64,000 nucleotides of DNA. Source: a bacterium (GTDB lineage Bacteria; Hinthialibacterota; Hinthialibacteria; H5-UNCL2). The position numbers were made by a program, and so were the translations under genes. The stretch covers positions 62,001 to 126,000 of the forward strand of contig JABTUV010000005.1 in the NCBI GenBank assembly GCA_015075175.1. Reading direction: 5' to 3'. Below are positions 26,990 to 35,789 of this stretch, one piece after another. Each line of letters begins with the position of its first letter. Positions within the stretch are counted from its first letter, which is position 1. The notes below the pieces were generated by a model. That model made no database searches and was not told the origin of the DNA. It was given only the letters and a program-made list of their open reading frames with translations.

Positions 26990-28963
26990 CTAATAGCGCA
27001 GGGTCAGTTGCAGCTGGATGAGGTCGCGTTGGTTGTCGTACTGGGAGTAGGTGCGATAGGCGTCGTCGCCGTGGGAGGCGGAGAGCATGAGCTGGGCGTT
27101 GCGCGAGAAGTTCTTTCGCAGCGTGGCGGCGTAACGGACCCGATCGAAGTCGGCGATGGGCGAGAAGTCGGCGGAGAGCCAGGTCTCGAACTCGCCTGTC
27201 TCGCCCCGGCGATACTCCCGGCGCTCGTAACCGGCTTCCAACAAGAGTTGCCAGGCGCGCCAGGGTCCGAGGTCGAGGCGCGCGGCGTAACGTTGCTCGT
27301 TGAAGTCGCCGCGCTCCTTGTCGACCGTTCCCAGCGACTCGGCGTCGTAACGCACCGCCAGAAGGCCCGCTTCCAGTTGCAGCGAGGTTCGTGGCCAGAG
27401 GCGCAGTTCGGCGCCCGCCCGCCCGTCCCACTGCACGTAGTCGCTGTTGTCCTCGCCCGTCTCGCGGTGCACGCGGCGCGAGAGATTTCCGTCCTCGAAC
27501 AACGTCAACCAACTTTTCGGCGTCCAGGTCAGCCGGCTGGAGAGGCGGGCCTCGCGGTAGTCGTCCTCGTCGTCGGGTTTGCTGTAGTCGCGCGTCTCCA
27601 GGACCGCCTCCAGCATGGCCGTGGTGGACAGGCCGAAGCGCTCCCACGACCAGGAGAGCTCGTGGCCGTCGTAATCGAACAAGGCGTTGATGCTGCGATT
27701 GTAGCGCTGGCCGGTGAGGGTGTAGCGCAGGGCGGTGCTCTGGAGGTCGGCCAAGCGGTAGCGCGCCTCCAAAAAGCCCTTGAGCGTGCGGTAGCCGTCG
27801 TCGCCGTTGCCGTGATACTCGCGGCGGAAGAAGGCGCGCTCGCCGACGGAGAGGCGCAGCCGGCGGTCGGAGAGGAAGTGGCGGAAGAGTTCGCCGTCGA
27901 GCCGATATTGCAGGCTGTCGTCGGAGAAGCCGGGTTCGTAGAGATAGCCGTCGATTTCCGGGCGCAGGCCCCAGCCTACACGGGAGAGCGGATCGGAGGG
28001 CAGGCCCAGCGAGAGGAGGGCGCGGCGGTAGCGGTCGGTGGCGCGCAGGCGGTTGTGCAGGTTGACGCGCGTGCCGCCGTCCGTGCGCGTCTCGCCGTAG
28101 AGGGCGTTTTCAACGAAGAAGTTCTCTTGGTCATCGACCTTGCGGCGGGAGGACTGGGGAGGCACGGGCGCGTCGGCGGCGCGCAGGGCGGCGTCGACGT
28201 TGAAGGCGGACAGTTGCATGAGGAGAAGCGCCAGCTCGGGGTCCGTTGCCAGGAGCGTGGCGGCCTGGTTGCGCAGCTCGATGGCTTCCTCCAGATACTG
28301 GCGCGCCTGGAGGCTGCCGCTTTGCTCGACGATGGGCGCGGCCTGGGCGATGCGCTTGTCCAGGTCGTCCAGGGCGCGCTGGGGATCGGAGGTGGAGAGT
28401 CCCAAGGGGGAGTAATCGACGTTGTGCTCCAGCTCGACTCCCAGTCGCGTCTGTCCGCGCCAGTTCCAGCCGGAAGGGGGCGGTTGGGCTTCGCTCGTGG
28501 TTTCCGCCAGCGCGGCGGCGGCCAGCTCCGCCCGCAAGAGATCCATCTGCAGCAACTGCTCGCGCAGAAAGAGTTCCAGCTCGGACGTGCCCGGCGGAAT
28601 CGACTCCTGCGAAGGCAGGGGGAGATGGTCGGGGGTAGTGGTCTGGGTGGGAGAAGTGATCTCTCCGCAGTAGAGGGTGAGACGGTCGCCCTCGGCCACG
28701 TTGCGCTGCGTTCCACCCAGGAAGCGCACCTCCAGCGTGGTGGGATCGACGGAGAGGACTTCGATTTCAAGACCCTGGCGGGCCTCGGTGAGGGCGAAGC
28801 TCCTGTCCCCGACGGCCAGGCCGTGGTTGGAGGCGGCCAGTTCGGCGACGCCGGTGCGGGAGTCCAGGGAGAGGACATGGGCGATGACAAAGCGCGCGCC
28901 CGAGGGCGGGAGCGCGGCCGCCAGGGCGGAGGCGAGCGGCAGGATGAGGGCCAGGGTGCGCAT
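26990..28963 (-). CDS. Putative outer-membrane beta-barrel protein with coiled-coil N-domain
   Basis: 657 residues. Signal peptide MRTLALILPLASALAAALP, then a domain of about 90 residues with an alternating beta pattern (VLSLDSRTGVAELAASNHGLAVGDRSF; LEVRFLGGTQRNVAEGDRLTLY), a short helical stretch (ELELFLREQLLQMDLLRAELAAAAL) and, from about residue 300, many amphipathic strands spaced by acidic turns (YRTLKGFLEARYRLADLQSTALRYTLTGQRY; YREARLSSRLTWTPKSWLTLFEDGNLSRR). The last residues, LIQLQLTLRY, end in an aromatic residue as in barrel proteins folded by BAM. No family is recognised. ATG 28963 follows CAGGAGCCT; an upstream ATG at 28996 is less likely. Confidence 0.7.
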   Translation of the reverse strand: MRTLALILPLASALAAALPPSGARFVIAHVLSLDSRTGVAELAASNHGLAVGDRSFALTEARQGLEIEVLSVDPTTLEVRFLGGTQRNVAEGDRLTLYCGEITSPTQTTTPDHLPLPSQESIPPGTSELELFLREQLLQMDLLRAELAAAALAETTSEAQPPPSGWNWRGQTRLGVELEHNVDYSPLGLSTSDPQRALDDLDKRIAQAAPIVEQSGSLQARQYLEEAIELRNQAATLLATDPELALLLMQLSAFNVDAALRAADAPVPPQSSRRKVDDQENFFVENALYGETRTDGGTRVNLHNRLRATDRYRRALLSLGLPSDPLSRVGWGLRPEIDGYLYEPGFSDDSLQYRLDGELFRHFLSDRRLRLSVGERAFFRREYHGNGDDGYRTLKGFLEARYRLADLQSTALRYTLTGQRYNRSINALFDYDGHELSWSWERFGLSTTAMLEAVLETRDYSKPDDEDDYREARLSSRLTWTPKSWLTLFEDGNLSRRVHRETGEDNSDYVQWDGRAGAELRLWPRTSLQLEAGLLAVRYDAESLGTVDKERGDFNEQRYAARLDLGPWRAWQLLLEAGYERREYRRGETGEFETWLSADFSPIADFDRVRYAATLRKNFSRNAQLMLSASHGDDAYRTYSQYDNQRDLIQLQLTLRY

Positions 28964-29054
28964 AGGCTCCTGTAACGACGGGCGGACTTGCGACATTGGC
29001 CGGGGACGGCCACGCCAGTGTGAGGGAGAAGGGCGGCGGGCGCAAGGCGAATAG

Positions 29055-29098
29055 AGGGAATGGGACGAATGAGACCTATGGGACCTATGGGACGGAAG
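29055..29098 (+). repeat. Decamer repeat at a gene 3' end
   Basis: Three or four copies of TGGGAC(C/G)(A/T)A units (GGGACGAATGAGACCTATGG, then GACCTATGGGACGG). It overlaps the last codons of the lpxL-family gene, which runs leftward and stops at 29085. Confidence 0.65.
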
Positions 29099-30053
29099 GA
29101 GGCCGGGGGCCGGGGGGCGGGGGCGACGCGGGGGGTGAGTCTTTCATGCCCCAGCGGTCGTGCATCCAGAAGTAGTATTCGGGGGCACGGCGGATTTCCT
29201 CTTCCAGCAGGCGGTTTAATGTTTGCGTGAGTGAGAGCACGTCCCGCTGCCGGTCGCCGGAAGGCTGGAAGGAGAGGGGGCCGGCGGCGCGCACGTGGTA
29301 GCAGCCCGCCTCGTCGGCCACGCAGGCCAGCACCACGATGGGGACGCCGAGCGAGAGCGCAAACGACGCCGGCGCCTTGGTCGTCATGGCGGGATGGCCG
29401 AAGAAGTCGGCGGCGACGCCGCCGTAGCGTTCGGGCGTGCGCTGGTCCATGACCATGGCGACCAGGCGGCCTTCGCGCAGGTGCATCAGCACCTCGCGGG
29501 CGGAGCCGCCGGTAGGAATCACGCGGTTGCCGGAGCGACGGCGATAATGATTGAGCCAGCGGTCCAGGCAGGGATTGTGGAGAGGCTTGGCGATCACGGA
29601 GACGGGGGCGGGCACGAGCCAACCCCAGGCCAGGCCGACGATCTCCCAGTTGCCGAAATGGGCGAGGGCGAGGATGCCGCCGCGACCGCCGGCGGCGACC
29701 GCCTGGGTGGCGGCCAGCACGTCGGGGCCGATGCGGACCCAGCGGGCGATCTGGTCGGGCCCGCGTGACATGCTCCAGAGGATGTCGAGGGCGGTACGAG
29801 CGAAGTTCTCAAAGCTGCGCGAGACGACGGCGGCGACCTGTTGGGGAGAGAGCTGCGGGAAGGCGCGGGCGACGTTGGCGTGCGCCAGGCGACGGCGCGA
29901 GGGGAGGAGGCGGCAGGCCAGCCGGCCCAGGCGGCCGCCCAGTTTCCAGACGAGGGGGCGGGGCAGAGGAGCGACCAGCGCCGCCAGCCCGCGCACGATC
30001 GCGTATTCGAGCAGATAGCGGGCGCGGCGGAGCGGAGCCATGCCGCCGGACAT
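29085..30053 (-). CDS. lpxL: LpxL/HtrB-family lipid A acyltransferase
   Basis: 322 residues, the family's usual length. It would transfer a late acyl chain to lipid A on the inner membrane. The catalytic motif HFGNWE (His132-Glu137) is intact, and the later conserved blocks GGSAREVLMHLREGRLVAMVMDQRTPERYGGVAADFFG and YYFWMHDRWGMKD are present. An N-terminal hydrophobic helix (IVRGLAALVAPLP) anchors it. The C-terminal tail (PPASPPPPGPRPPSVP) is proline-rich and partly encoded by a repeat. It follows the transporter gene by 3 bp, so both are probably co-transcribed. Which acyltransferase subtype (LpxL, LpxM, LpxP) cannot be told. The same fold also serves PatA-type enzymes. Confidence 0.85.
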   Translation of the reverse strand: MSGGMAPLRRARYLLEYAIVRGLAALVAPLPRPLVWKLGGRLGRLACRLLPSRRRLAHANVARAFPQLSPQQVAAVVSRSFENFARTALDILWSMSRGPDQIARWVRIGPDVLAATQAVAAGGRGGILALAHFGNWEIVGLAWGWLVPAPVSVIAKPLHNPCLDRWLNHYRRRSGNRVIPTGGSAREVLMHLREGRLVAMVMDQRTPERYGGVAADFFGHPAMTTKAPASFALSLGVPIVVLACVADEAGCYHVRAAGPLSFQPSGDRQRDVLSLTQTLNRLLEEEIRRAPEYYFWMHDRWGMKDSPPASPPPPGPRPPSVP

Positions 30054-30056
30054 CGG

Positions 30057-31333
30057 TCACTCCCGACTCACCTTGACGTTCCATAGCGTGGCCATCAGCG
30101 CGGCGCCCACGAAGGCCGCGCCCGCCCAGGTATAGAGCGCCGCGTTCCAGCCGAAGTGCTTGAGTAGATAGGCGGTACCAAAGCCGGCCAGGGCCGCGCC
30201 CATGTAGCCCATGCAGTCGATGAAGCCGGCCGCCGAGGCGGCCATCCTACGGGTGCCGAAATCCTGCGGGCAGGCGCCGACCATGAGGACGTGCGGGCCG
30301 TAGGTGAGAAAGCCGATCATGCCCAGAAAGATGACGACCAGGGTAGCATCGCCCGCCTCCACGACCTGATGGTAGAAGATGGTGAGTACGCCGAGCAGGG
30401 CGAGCATGACGGCGACGACGGGGGCGCGACGGGAATGGAAGAAGCGGTCGGTCATCCATCCGGCGACCACGGCGCCGATGGCGCCGCCCAGGGGCAGGAC
30501 CGCGTTCTTGACGGCGGAGCTGTCCACGCTCTCGCCCATCACTTCCTGCAAGTGTCGCACCGACCAGTCGATGAAGCCGTAGCGGATCATGTCCAGACCG
30601 GCGAAGGCGATGGCGACGAGCCAGAGGTTGCGGTTGGAGAGCACGCCGCGGAGGGTCTCTGCGATGGAGAGTTGCTCTTCTTGCGGCTCGCCGTTGGGGG
30701 CGAGGGCGCCGTTGTTCTGAAGGGGTGGCAGGCCCGCGTCCTGCGGGCGCGTGCGCAGGACCAGCATCACGACGACCGCCATGACGACGAGAAAAGCGGA
30801 AGGCGCCACGAAGGCGGCGCGCCAGCCGTAACTCAAGACCAGCCAGCCGGTCAGGTAGTTGGTGGCGGCGTGGCCGAACTGGTACGAAGTCCCCATCAGT
30901 CCCATCGCCTTGCCGCGCAGGTGGGTGGGAAACCATTCCGCCATGATCTTGACGCACGAAGGCCAGCCGGTGGACTGCATGTAGCCGTTGACCGTCCAGA
31001 CGAAGAGGAGCGTCCAGAAGAGGTTGGAGAAGCCGAAGAGGAAGTTCATGGCGGCGCTGGTCAGCATGCCGACGAGGAGAAAGCGGCGGCGCCGAAGCGG
31101 TCGGCCAGCCTGGCCGTTGACGAACTGGCCGAGGCTGCAGGCGACCTTTTGGTGGCGGAGGCGATGATGCCGATGGTGATGAGGTCGAGGCCGAGGTCGT
31201 CGCCCATGGCCTTCTGGGCGACGCCGAAGTTGACGCGGCAGAAGTAGTAGCTGAAGTAGGTCATCCAGACGCCGGAGAAGATGCGCCACTGCCAGCGCGA
31301 CAGGGTGGGGTTGTCTTGCGAGGTGATGGGCAT
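30057..31333 (-). CDS. Major facilitator transporter, OPA (GlpT/UhpC-like) family (frameshifted)
   Basis: About 425 residues with 12 predicted helices. The N-terminus (WQWRIFSGVWMTYFSYYFCRVNFGVAQKAMGDDLGL) and the LADRFGARRFLL loop are typical of organophosphate:phosphate antiporters (glycerol-3-phosphate, hexose-phosphate). The frame changes near 31152 (after GIIASATK), 31115 and 31090; two of these are net one-base losses and one is ambiguous (+1 or -2). The spliced product SLGQFVNGQ-LADRFGA-RRFLLVGMLTSAAMNFLFG reads as a normal member. Substrate is not predictable. The start is ATG 31333 with a weak ribosome site. It is just upstream of the lpxL-family gene. Confidence 0.8.
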
Positions 31334-31436
31334 GGGCGGCCTTGTCGCGCGCGTTCGGACGATTGGGGCAGAGTCGTAGCGGAACGTTAGGGGAAGGTGA
31401 GGGCGATGTCAAACCCGCAAGGGGCGCATCAGCTTC

Positions 31437-31680
31437 GTCATTTCGACCGAAGGAGGAATCTCGGCTTGCGCCCGGCCCGCTGGTGCGGGGATTTTCTCCC
31501 TGCGGTCGAAATGACAGCGGGGGAGAGGCAGCTGGGGAAGGATTTCTCCCGGTCGAAATGACAGCTGGGGGCGGCTGGCAGCATGGGTCAAGATTTTCCC
31601 CTGCGGTCGAAAATGACAGCGGGGGTGCAGCAGAGATTTCCCGCGGTCGAACTGACAGCGGGGGGGAAGTGGCAGCTGGG
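31437..31680 (+). repeat. Array of GTCGAAATGACAG-type repeats
   Basis: The 380-bp spacer holds at least four right arms of the element (GATTTCTCCCTGCGGTCGAA ending ATGACAGC) at about 31488, 31541, 31591 and 31636, plus one left arm (TTTCGACCGAAGGAGGAATC) at 31440. No gene is supported here. Confidence 0.85.
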
Positions 31681-31716
31681 GGAAAGTGGAACGATTGCTG
31701 TGGGAAGGAGAATGGT

Positions 31717-32127
31717 CTAATCGGGCCAGTCGGAGATGCGCTGCCAGGCGAGGTCCTTGAGGCGTTCCAAGAGTTCGGGGGAGCGCGCCTGGATGGTGTG
31801 GACGTCCCACTCCAGGACTTCGGTCGCGGTTCCGGCGATCACGTCGCGGGTGCGCAGGCGCTTGGGGCTGATGACGCCGATCTCGCCGATGATCTCGGTC
31901 GGTCCCAGGGCCTTGATCAGCTCGCCGGATTCGTGCAGGACGTGCATCTCGCCGGAGACGATGAGGTAGAAGCTGTCGGAGGCCATCTCGCCGCGGCGGT
32001 AGACGATCTCGCCCTTGTGGAAGGTGCGTTCACGGGCTTCCACGAGCAATACGCCTAGTGCGTCTTCATCCACGTCGCGGAAGATGTCGCATTTCTTTAT
32101 GGCGGCCTTGGCCAGTTCGAGGTCCAT
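31717..32127 (-). CDS. Single-domain cyclic-nucleotide-binding (CRP-type sensor) protein
   Basis: 136 residues, almost wholly one cNMP-binding beta-roll: FRDVDEDALGVLLVEARERTFHKGEIVYRRGEMASDSFYLIVSGEMHVLHE...IIGEIGVISPKRLRTRDVIAGTATEVLEW. The phosphate-binding cassette (GEIGVISPKRLRTRDV) is near canonical (GE...R-T/S). There is no helix-turn-helix, so it is not a transcription factor by itself; stand-alone sensor domains of this type often act with partner proteins. The start is ATG 32127, with a GGAGG about 6 bases upstream. Flanked by repeat-rich spacers, it is likely a single-gene unit. Confidence 0.85.
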   Translation of the reverse strand: MDLELAKAAIKKCDIFRDVDEDALGVLLVEARERTFHKGEIVYRRGEMASDSFYLIVSGEMHVLHESGELIKALGPTEIIGEIGVISPKRLRTRDVIAGTATEVLEWDVHTIQARSPELLERLKDLAWQRISDWPD

Positions 32128-32224
32128 TGATTCCTCCCGGAGCGCCGCGCGGCGGCGGAGCAGTTGTTGGGCGAGCAGGGCGTCAGGACGAGAGTGTAAC
32201 TCAAATGAGGGCGGCTGTACATTG

Positions 32225-32292
32225 CGTAGGGTGGGTTTTACCCACCACAGTTTATCCCCCCCAGCCCACCTTGTTAAGGGGGGAGAATGGCG
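32225..32292 (+). repeat. Two adjacent hairpin repeats
   Basis: GGTGGGTTTTACCCACC (about 32230-32246) and CCCCCCAGCCCACCTTGTTAAGGGGGG (about 32256-32282) are both self-complementary. The second family recurs at 49958, 61546 and 61689. The second overlaps the 3' end of the PurS-like gene. Confidence 0.75.
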
Positions 32293-32792
32293 TCCTGGTA
32301 GTGGGGGTTGGAGAAGAGGCCGGCGGTGCGATGGGTGGAGACGGCGAGTTCTTCCGCGATCTGGCGGCTGGTTTTGCCCTGGCCGGGTTGGGCGGCGAGG
32401 GTCCAGAGGACGCCGCGGCGGAGGGTGCGGAGGGCGCCGCCGGCGAGGGGATGGGCGCGGGCTGCCTCCTGCGCCGCCGCGCCGACCGTGTCCTCGCGGT
32501 CCACGACCAGGATATGGGCGGCGCCGGCGGGAGCGGGCGGGGGCGTGGCGCCCTCGATCAACTGGTACCGGTGCTTGTTGGGATTCATGAAGAGGCCCGT
32601 GCGTTCCACCAGGGCGCGGAGGCGGTCTTGGGGGTCGGGACAGGCGTCATCGAACTCGGCGCACCACCACTCGGCGCGGGACAGGGAGGCGACTTCGGTC
32701 AGATTCATGCGCCGGCGGATGGTATTGAGGGCGGTATTGGCGACGGCGTCGGGAATCTTGAGCGAGACGAGGACTTGAAACGTACGGCTCAT
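32274..32792 (-). CDS. PurS-like protein with C-terminal extension
   Basis: 172 residues from ATG 32792, which has GGAG nine bases upstream. The first ~80 residues (FQVLVSLKIPDAVANTALNTIRRRMNL...AEWWCAEF...LVERTGLFMNPNKHRYQL) have the length, alternating beta pattern and terminal NPNKH block of the PurS subunit of formylglycinamide ribonucleotide amidotransferase (FGAM synthase), and purQ lies immediately upstream in the same direction. That neighbourhood is the main support. The C-terminal ~90 residues (IEGATPPPAPAGAAHILVVDREDTV...RTLRRGVLWTLAAQPGQGKTSRQIAEELAVSTHRTAGLF) are not part of PurS and look partly helix-turn-helix-like (TSRQIAEELAVSTHRTAG). Alternative: an unrelated small regulator. 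Confidence 0.5.
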   Translation of the reverse strand: MSRTFQVLVSLKIPDAVANTALNTIRRRMNLTEVASLSRAEWWCAEFDDACPDPQDRLRALVERTGLFMNPNKHRYQLIEGATPPPAPAGAAHILVVDREDTVGAAAQEAARAHPLAGGALRTLRRGVLWTLAAQPGQGKTSRQIAEELAVSTHRTAGLFSNPHYQDAILPP

Positions 32793-32824
32793 GGTCATGG
32801 TCTCCGGTTTGTCGTCGAAAATTG

Positions 32825-32897
32825 GGGTCAGCGCCTAATTTTTCTCGCAATTTATCCGCGAATCTTGAGCCAGCCGGGAAAAATTAGGCGCTGACCC
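32825..32897 (+). repeat. Perfect 20-bp inverted repeat between purQ and the PurS-like gene
   Basis: GGGTCAGCGCCTAATTTTTC (32825-32844) is the exact reverse complement of 32878-32897, with a 33-bp loop. The right arm abuts the purQ stop codon. It could act as a terminator or a dispersed REP-like element. Confidence 0.9.
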
Positions 32898-33739
32898 TAA
32901 TTTTCGCGGAGGAACTTGCGCATGGAGTCGAAGAGGCGGCGGCCGGGGCCGGGGCGGTTGAGGGCGTCGGGATCGCCGAAGGCGCGGCGGCGCGCCAGCC
33001 CGTAGGGTCCCGGGAACGAGGAGGGAACGTGTTTGAGCGTATCCGCGCGCTCGGGATGGGGCATGATGGCCAACACGTTGCCCGGCACGTTGCAGACCGC
33101 CGCGGCGGCGAAGATGCTTCCGTTGGGGCAGTCGGGAAATTCTTCGTGCACCTCGCCGGACGGCGTGGCGTAAGCGAAGACGACATGCCTGCCGGACACG
33201 AGCGCCTCTCTCACCTTCGCATCCGCAGTGGTAAAGCGGCCTTCGGCGTGGGCGAAGGGCATGGGCAGGAGTTCACCCTCGGGGATGTCGAGGTTGAAGG
33301 CGCAGCGGCCTGGGGGGGCCAGGTTTTTCAGGTTGCGCCAGTCGGTAAAGTAACCTTCGCGCACGACGTGGCCGTTTTTCACCATGCGGTTGGGAGCGAG
33401 CGCCATGTCCAGGCTGTCGGAGCCGCGGACGGCGGGGACGAGGGCGGCCTCGACGAGGATTTGGGCGCCGTTGCAGATGCCGAGGATGGGTTTGCCGGCC
33501 TCTGCGGCGCGGGCCAGCCCGTCCATGATGGGTTCCTTGGCGGCGATGGCGCCCGAGCGCACGCGGTCCTGATAGGCGAAGCCGCCGCCGACCACGAAGC
33601 CGTCGAACTGGTCCAATTCTTTCGCGTCGCGGTTCCAGCGGAAGAGCTCGGCGGACATGCCGGCGTTCTCGACGGCGCGGGCGGTTTCCAGCTCGCAGTT
33701 GTTGCCTGGGAAGACGATTACGGCGACTCGGGGCGGCAT
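32897..33739 (-). CDS. purQ: Phosphoribosylformylglycinamidine synthase subunit PurQ
   Basis: 280 residues. Glutaminase subunit of FGAM synthase (purine synthesis), which supplies ammonia to PurL. Class I glutamine amidotransferase signature: VIVFPGNNCE at the N-terminus, the nucleophile Cys89 in GICNGAQ, and the His-Glu pair in MPHPERAD. It is somewhat longer than PurQ of purS-containing bacteria (about 225-230), with the extra residues mostly at the C-terminus (PGPYGLARRRAFGDPDAL...FLREN). 31 bp downstream of glyA and upstream of a PurS-like gene, so one-carbon and purine genes are grouped. purL is not in the window. Confidence 0.95.
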   Translation of the reverse strand: MPPRVAVIVFPGNNCELETARAVENAGMSAELFRWNRDAKELDQFDGFVVGGGFAYQDRVRSGAIAAKEPIMDGLARAAEAGKPILGICNGAQILVEAALVPAVRGSDSLDMALAPNRMVKNGHVVREGYFTDWRNLKNLAPPGRCAFNLDIPEGELLPMPFAHAEGRFTTADAKVREALVSGRHVVFAYATPSGEVHEEFPDCPNGSIFAAAAVCNVPGNVLAIMPHPERADTLKHVPSSFPGPYGLARRRAFGDPDALNRPGPGRRLFDSMRKFLREN

Positions 33740-33770
33740 TCTTTTGTCCAGCTCTCAGCAACGTCTGCGG

Positions 33771-35024
33771 CTACACCATGACCTCGGGGATGGGGAACTT
33801 GCGGCACAGTTCCCGCACCTCCTCGTGGATGGCGGCCAGGGCGGCGGGATGGTCGCGCTGGTTGATGGCGCGGGCGATGAGATGGCCGACGCGCTCGCAG
33901 TCCGGTTCCTTCATGCCGCGGGTGGTAATGGCGGGCGTGCCCAGGCGGATGCCGGAGGGCTTGGCCGCCGTGCCGGGATCGTAGGGGATCATGTTGGCGT
34001 TGCAGACGAGGCCGACGGATTCCAGGAGGACGGCGGCGTCCTTGCCGTTGATGTTCTTCTTTTGCAGATCGACCAACAAGAGGTGGTTGTCGGTTCCGCC
34101 GGAGACGATGCGCATGCCGTCGTCGGCGAGGACGCGGGCCATGGCCTGGGCGTTTTTGACGATCTGATGGGCGTACTCTTTGAACTTGGGGGAGGCGGCC
34201 TCCTTGAGGGCGACGGCGATGGCGGCCTGGGTGTGCTGATGGGGGCCGCCCTGCAGGAGGGGGAAGACGGCGCGATCCACGGCCTTGGCGAAGGCGTCCT
34301 TGCAGACGATGAGGGCGCCGCGGGGGCCGCGCAGGGTCTTGTGGGTGGTCGTGACGACGATGTCGGCGTGGGGGACGGGCGAGGGATGGCTGCCGCCGAC
34401 GACGAGGCCCGCGATGTGGCTGATGTCCACGATGAAGATGGCGCCCACCTTGTCGGCGATGGCGCGAAAGCGGGGGAAGTCGAAGACGCGGGGATAGGCC
34501 GAGCCGCCGGCCATGAGGACTTTGGGCTTGCACTCGAGGGCGAGTTTTTCAATCTCGTCATAGTCCAGCCGTTCGGTCTCGCGCGCCACGCCGTATTGGA
34601 CGGAGTTGAAGATTCTGCCGGTGATGTTGACGGAGTGGCCGTGGGAGAGATGGCCGCCGTGGGCCAGGGAGAGGCCCATGATGGTGTCGCCGGGCCGGCA
34701 GCCGGCGGCGAAGTAGGTAGCAAGGACGCCGACGGAGCCGGAGTAGGGCTGCAGGTTGGCGTGGTCGGCGGCGAAGAGCGCCTTGGCGCGCTGGATGCCC
34801 AGGGTTTCGCACTTGTCGATGACCGCCTGGCCCTGGTAGTAGCGCCGGCCGGGATAGCCCTCGCTGTACTTGTTGGCCAGGCAGCAGCCGGTCGCCTCTT
34901 CGACCGCGCGGGAGGCGTAGTTCTCGCTGGGGATGAGGGCGAGGGTGTCCGCCTGGCGCTTCCGCTCCTCGGCCAGGAGCGCCGTCATCTCCGGGTCCGT
35001 GCGACGCAGGGCGTCTGCGTTCAT
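33771..35024 (-). CDS. glyA: Serine hydroxymethyltransferase
   Basis: 417 residues. PLP enzyme converting serine and tetrahydrofolate to glycine and methylene-THF. Seen: LIPSENYASRAV, NKYSEGYPGRRYYQG, the PLP lysine K229 in TTTHKTLRGPR, and the substrate loop HQHTQAAIAVAL. Compared with the commonest bacterial forms, VDISHIAGL replaces VDMAHIAGL and RYYQGQ replaces RYYGGC, so it belongs to a divergent branch. The start is ATG 35024 because GGGGAGA lies upstream; a TTG at 35045 would include that site. It leads a glyA-purQ run, which fits folate-linked purine synthesis. Confidence 0.95.
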   Translation of the reverse strand: MNADALRRTDPEMTALLAEERKRQADTLALIPSENYASRAVEEATGCCLANKYSEGYPGRRYYQGQAVIDKCETLGIQRAKALFAADHANLQPYSGSVGVLATYFAAGCRPGDTIMGLSLAHGGHLSHGHSVNITGRIFNSVQYGVARETERLDYDEIEKLALECKPKVLMAGGSAYPRVFDFPRFRAIADKVGAIFIVDISHIAGLVVGGSHPSPVPHADIVVTTTHKTLRGPRGALIVCKDAFAKAVDRAVFPLLQGGPHQHTQAAIAVALKEAASPKFKEYAHQIVKNAQAMARVLADDGMRIVSGGTDNHLLLVDLQKKNINGKDAAVLLESVGLVCNANMIPYDPGTAAKPSGIRLGTPAITTRGMKEPDCERVGHLIARAINQRDHPAALAAIHEEVRELCRKFPIPEVMV

Positions 35025-35194
35025 GGTGTCCGATTCTCCCCTCAAGCACTTTGGAAAACAGAGCCTAAGGATTTGAGGCGCAATGTCAAGGGGTGGATCG
35101 AGGAATGGCAGGGCAGGGCGCTTTTCGACTTGAGGTCATGTGAGCGAGCAAGCCATTACTTTGAGCCACGACGCGGAGCCGCCTATAATCAATT

Positions 35195-35316
35195 CACTAG
35201 TGCCGATTCAAGAAAAGTTGTAGCGCCCCGGTCGTCCTCTCGATACGCGGAGTACCGCTACTGCCGGACTGGGTATCTCGTTTCCCGCAACTACTTTTTG
35301 AGAGACGGCACTAGTG
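35195..35316 (+). repeat. MITE-like element with terminal inverted repeats
   Basis: The ends are the perfect inverted repeat CACTAGTGCCG (35195-35205) / CGGCACTAGTG (35306-35316), continuing imperfectly inward (TTCAAGAAAAGT against ACTTTTTGAGAGA). The interior holds CCTCTCGATACGCGG. A near relative is at 52800-52915. No clear target duplication is seen. The rest of the 35025-35365 spacer shows nothing recognisable. Confidence 0.7.
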
Positions 35317-35365
35317 TGCGCGACGTTTGCGGTTGCGCACGGCCCACCGGGCAAGGCGTATCATC

Positions 35366-35557
35366 ATGAGCGCCGCATCGCCGCAAGCGCAGGACAAGTC
35401 GCTGGAAGCCCAGCTTCGCGCACTCAAGGCGCAGCTGGACGCCGGCGCCTTTCCCGTCAAGCCTGGCGAGCGCTTTGGCAGCCTGTACGGCATTTTATCC
35501 GGCCACGGCGATTCGAGCGAAGAAGAGATTGGCGCCGCCCGCTACCGCGACAGTTGA
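35366..35557 (+). CDS. Small hypothetical protein
   Basis: 63 residues: a charged N-terminal helix (KSLEAQLRALKAQLDAG) and a C-terminal motif RFGSLYGILSGHGDSSEEEIGAARYR. I have a sense of similar small proteins ending SLYGI...GD.SEEEI.AA in other bacteria but cannot name a family. The ATG at 35366 has AAGG nine bases upstream. Placed between a MITE-like repeat and tldD, it could be an antitoxin-like or regulatory peptide; nothing in the sequence decides this. Confidence 0.4.
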   Translation: MSAASPQAQDKSLEAQLRALKAQLDAGAFPVKPGERFGSLYGILSGHGDSSEEEIGAARYRDS

Positions 35558-35789
35558 TGAAAGCCGCCCGGATTCAGCAAAGCAACGTTGCCAAGACGGT
35601 GTGGTAGCATCAGCCGCACCGTTGAGGTGCGTCCGGAGTCAATGACGAGCCCGCCCGAATCGGACCGAAAGATAATGGACCCGGAGCGCGTGAGGACGCA
35701 CGGGATGAACCCGGGCGTTATCGTTGCATGCGGCCCTTGCCCATGATAGGTTGCCTTACCTCGCGGGAATTCCCGACTGGAGAGTAGAC

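Noticed and set aside
33657-35369. 570-codon plus-strand open frame opposite glyA and purQ
   Set aside because: Antisense to two clear enzymes; no recognisable domain.
35600-35725. Possible tRNA or structured RNA upstream of tldD
   Set aside because: Short complementary pieces exist (GCACCGTTGAGGTGC), but no cloverleaf, CCA end or T-loop can be built.
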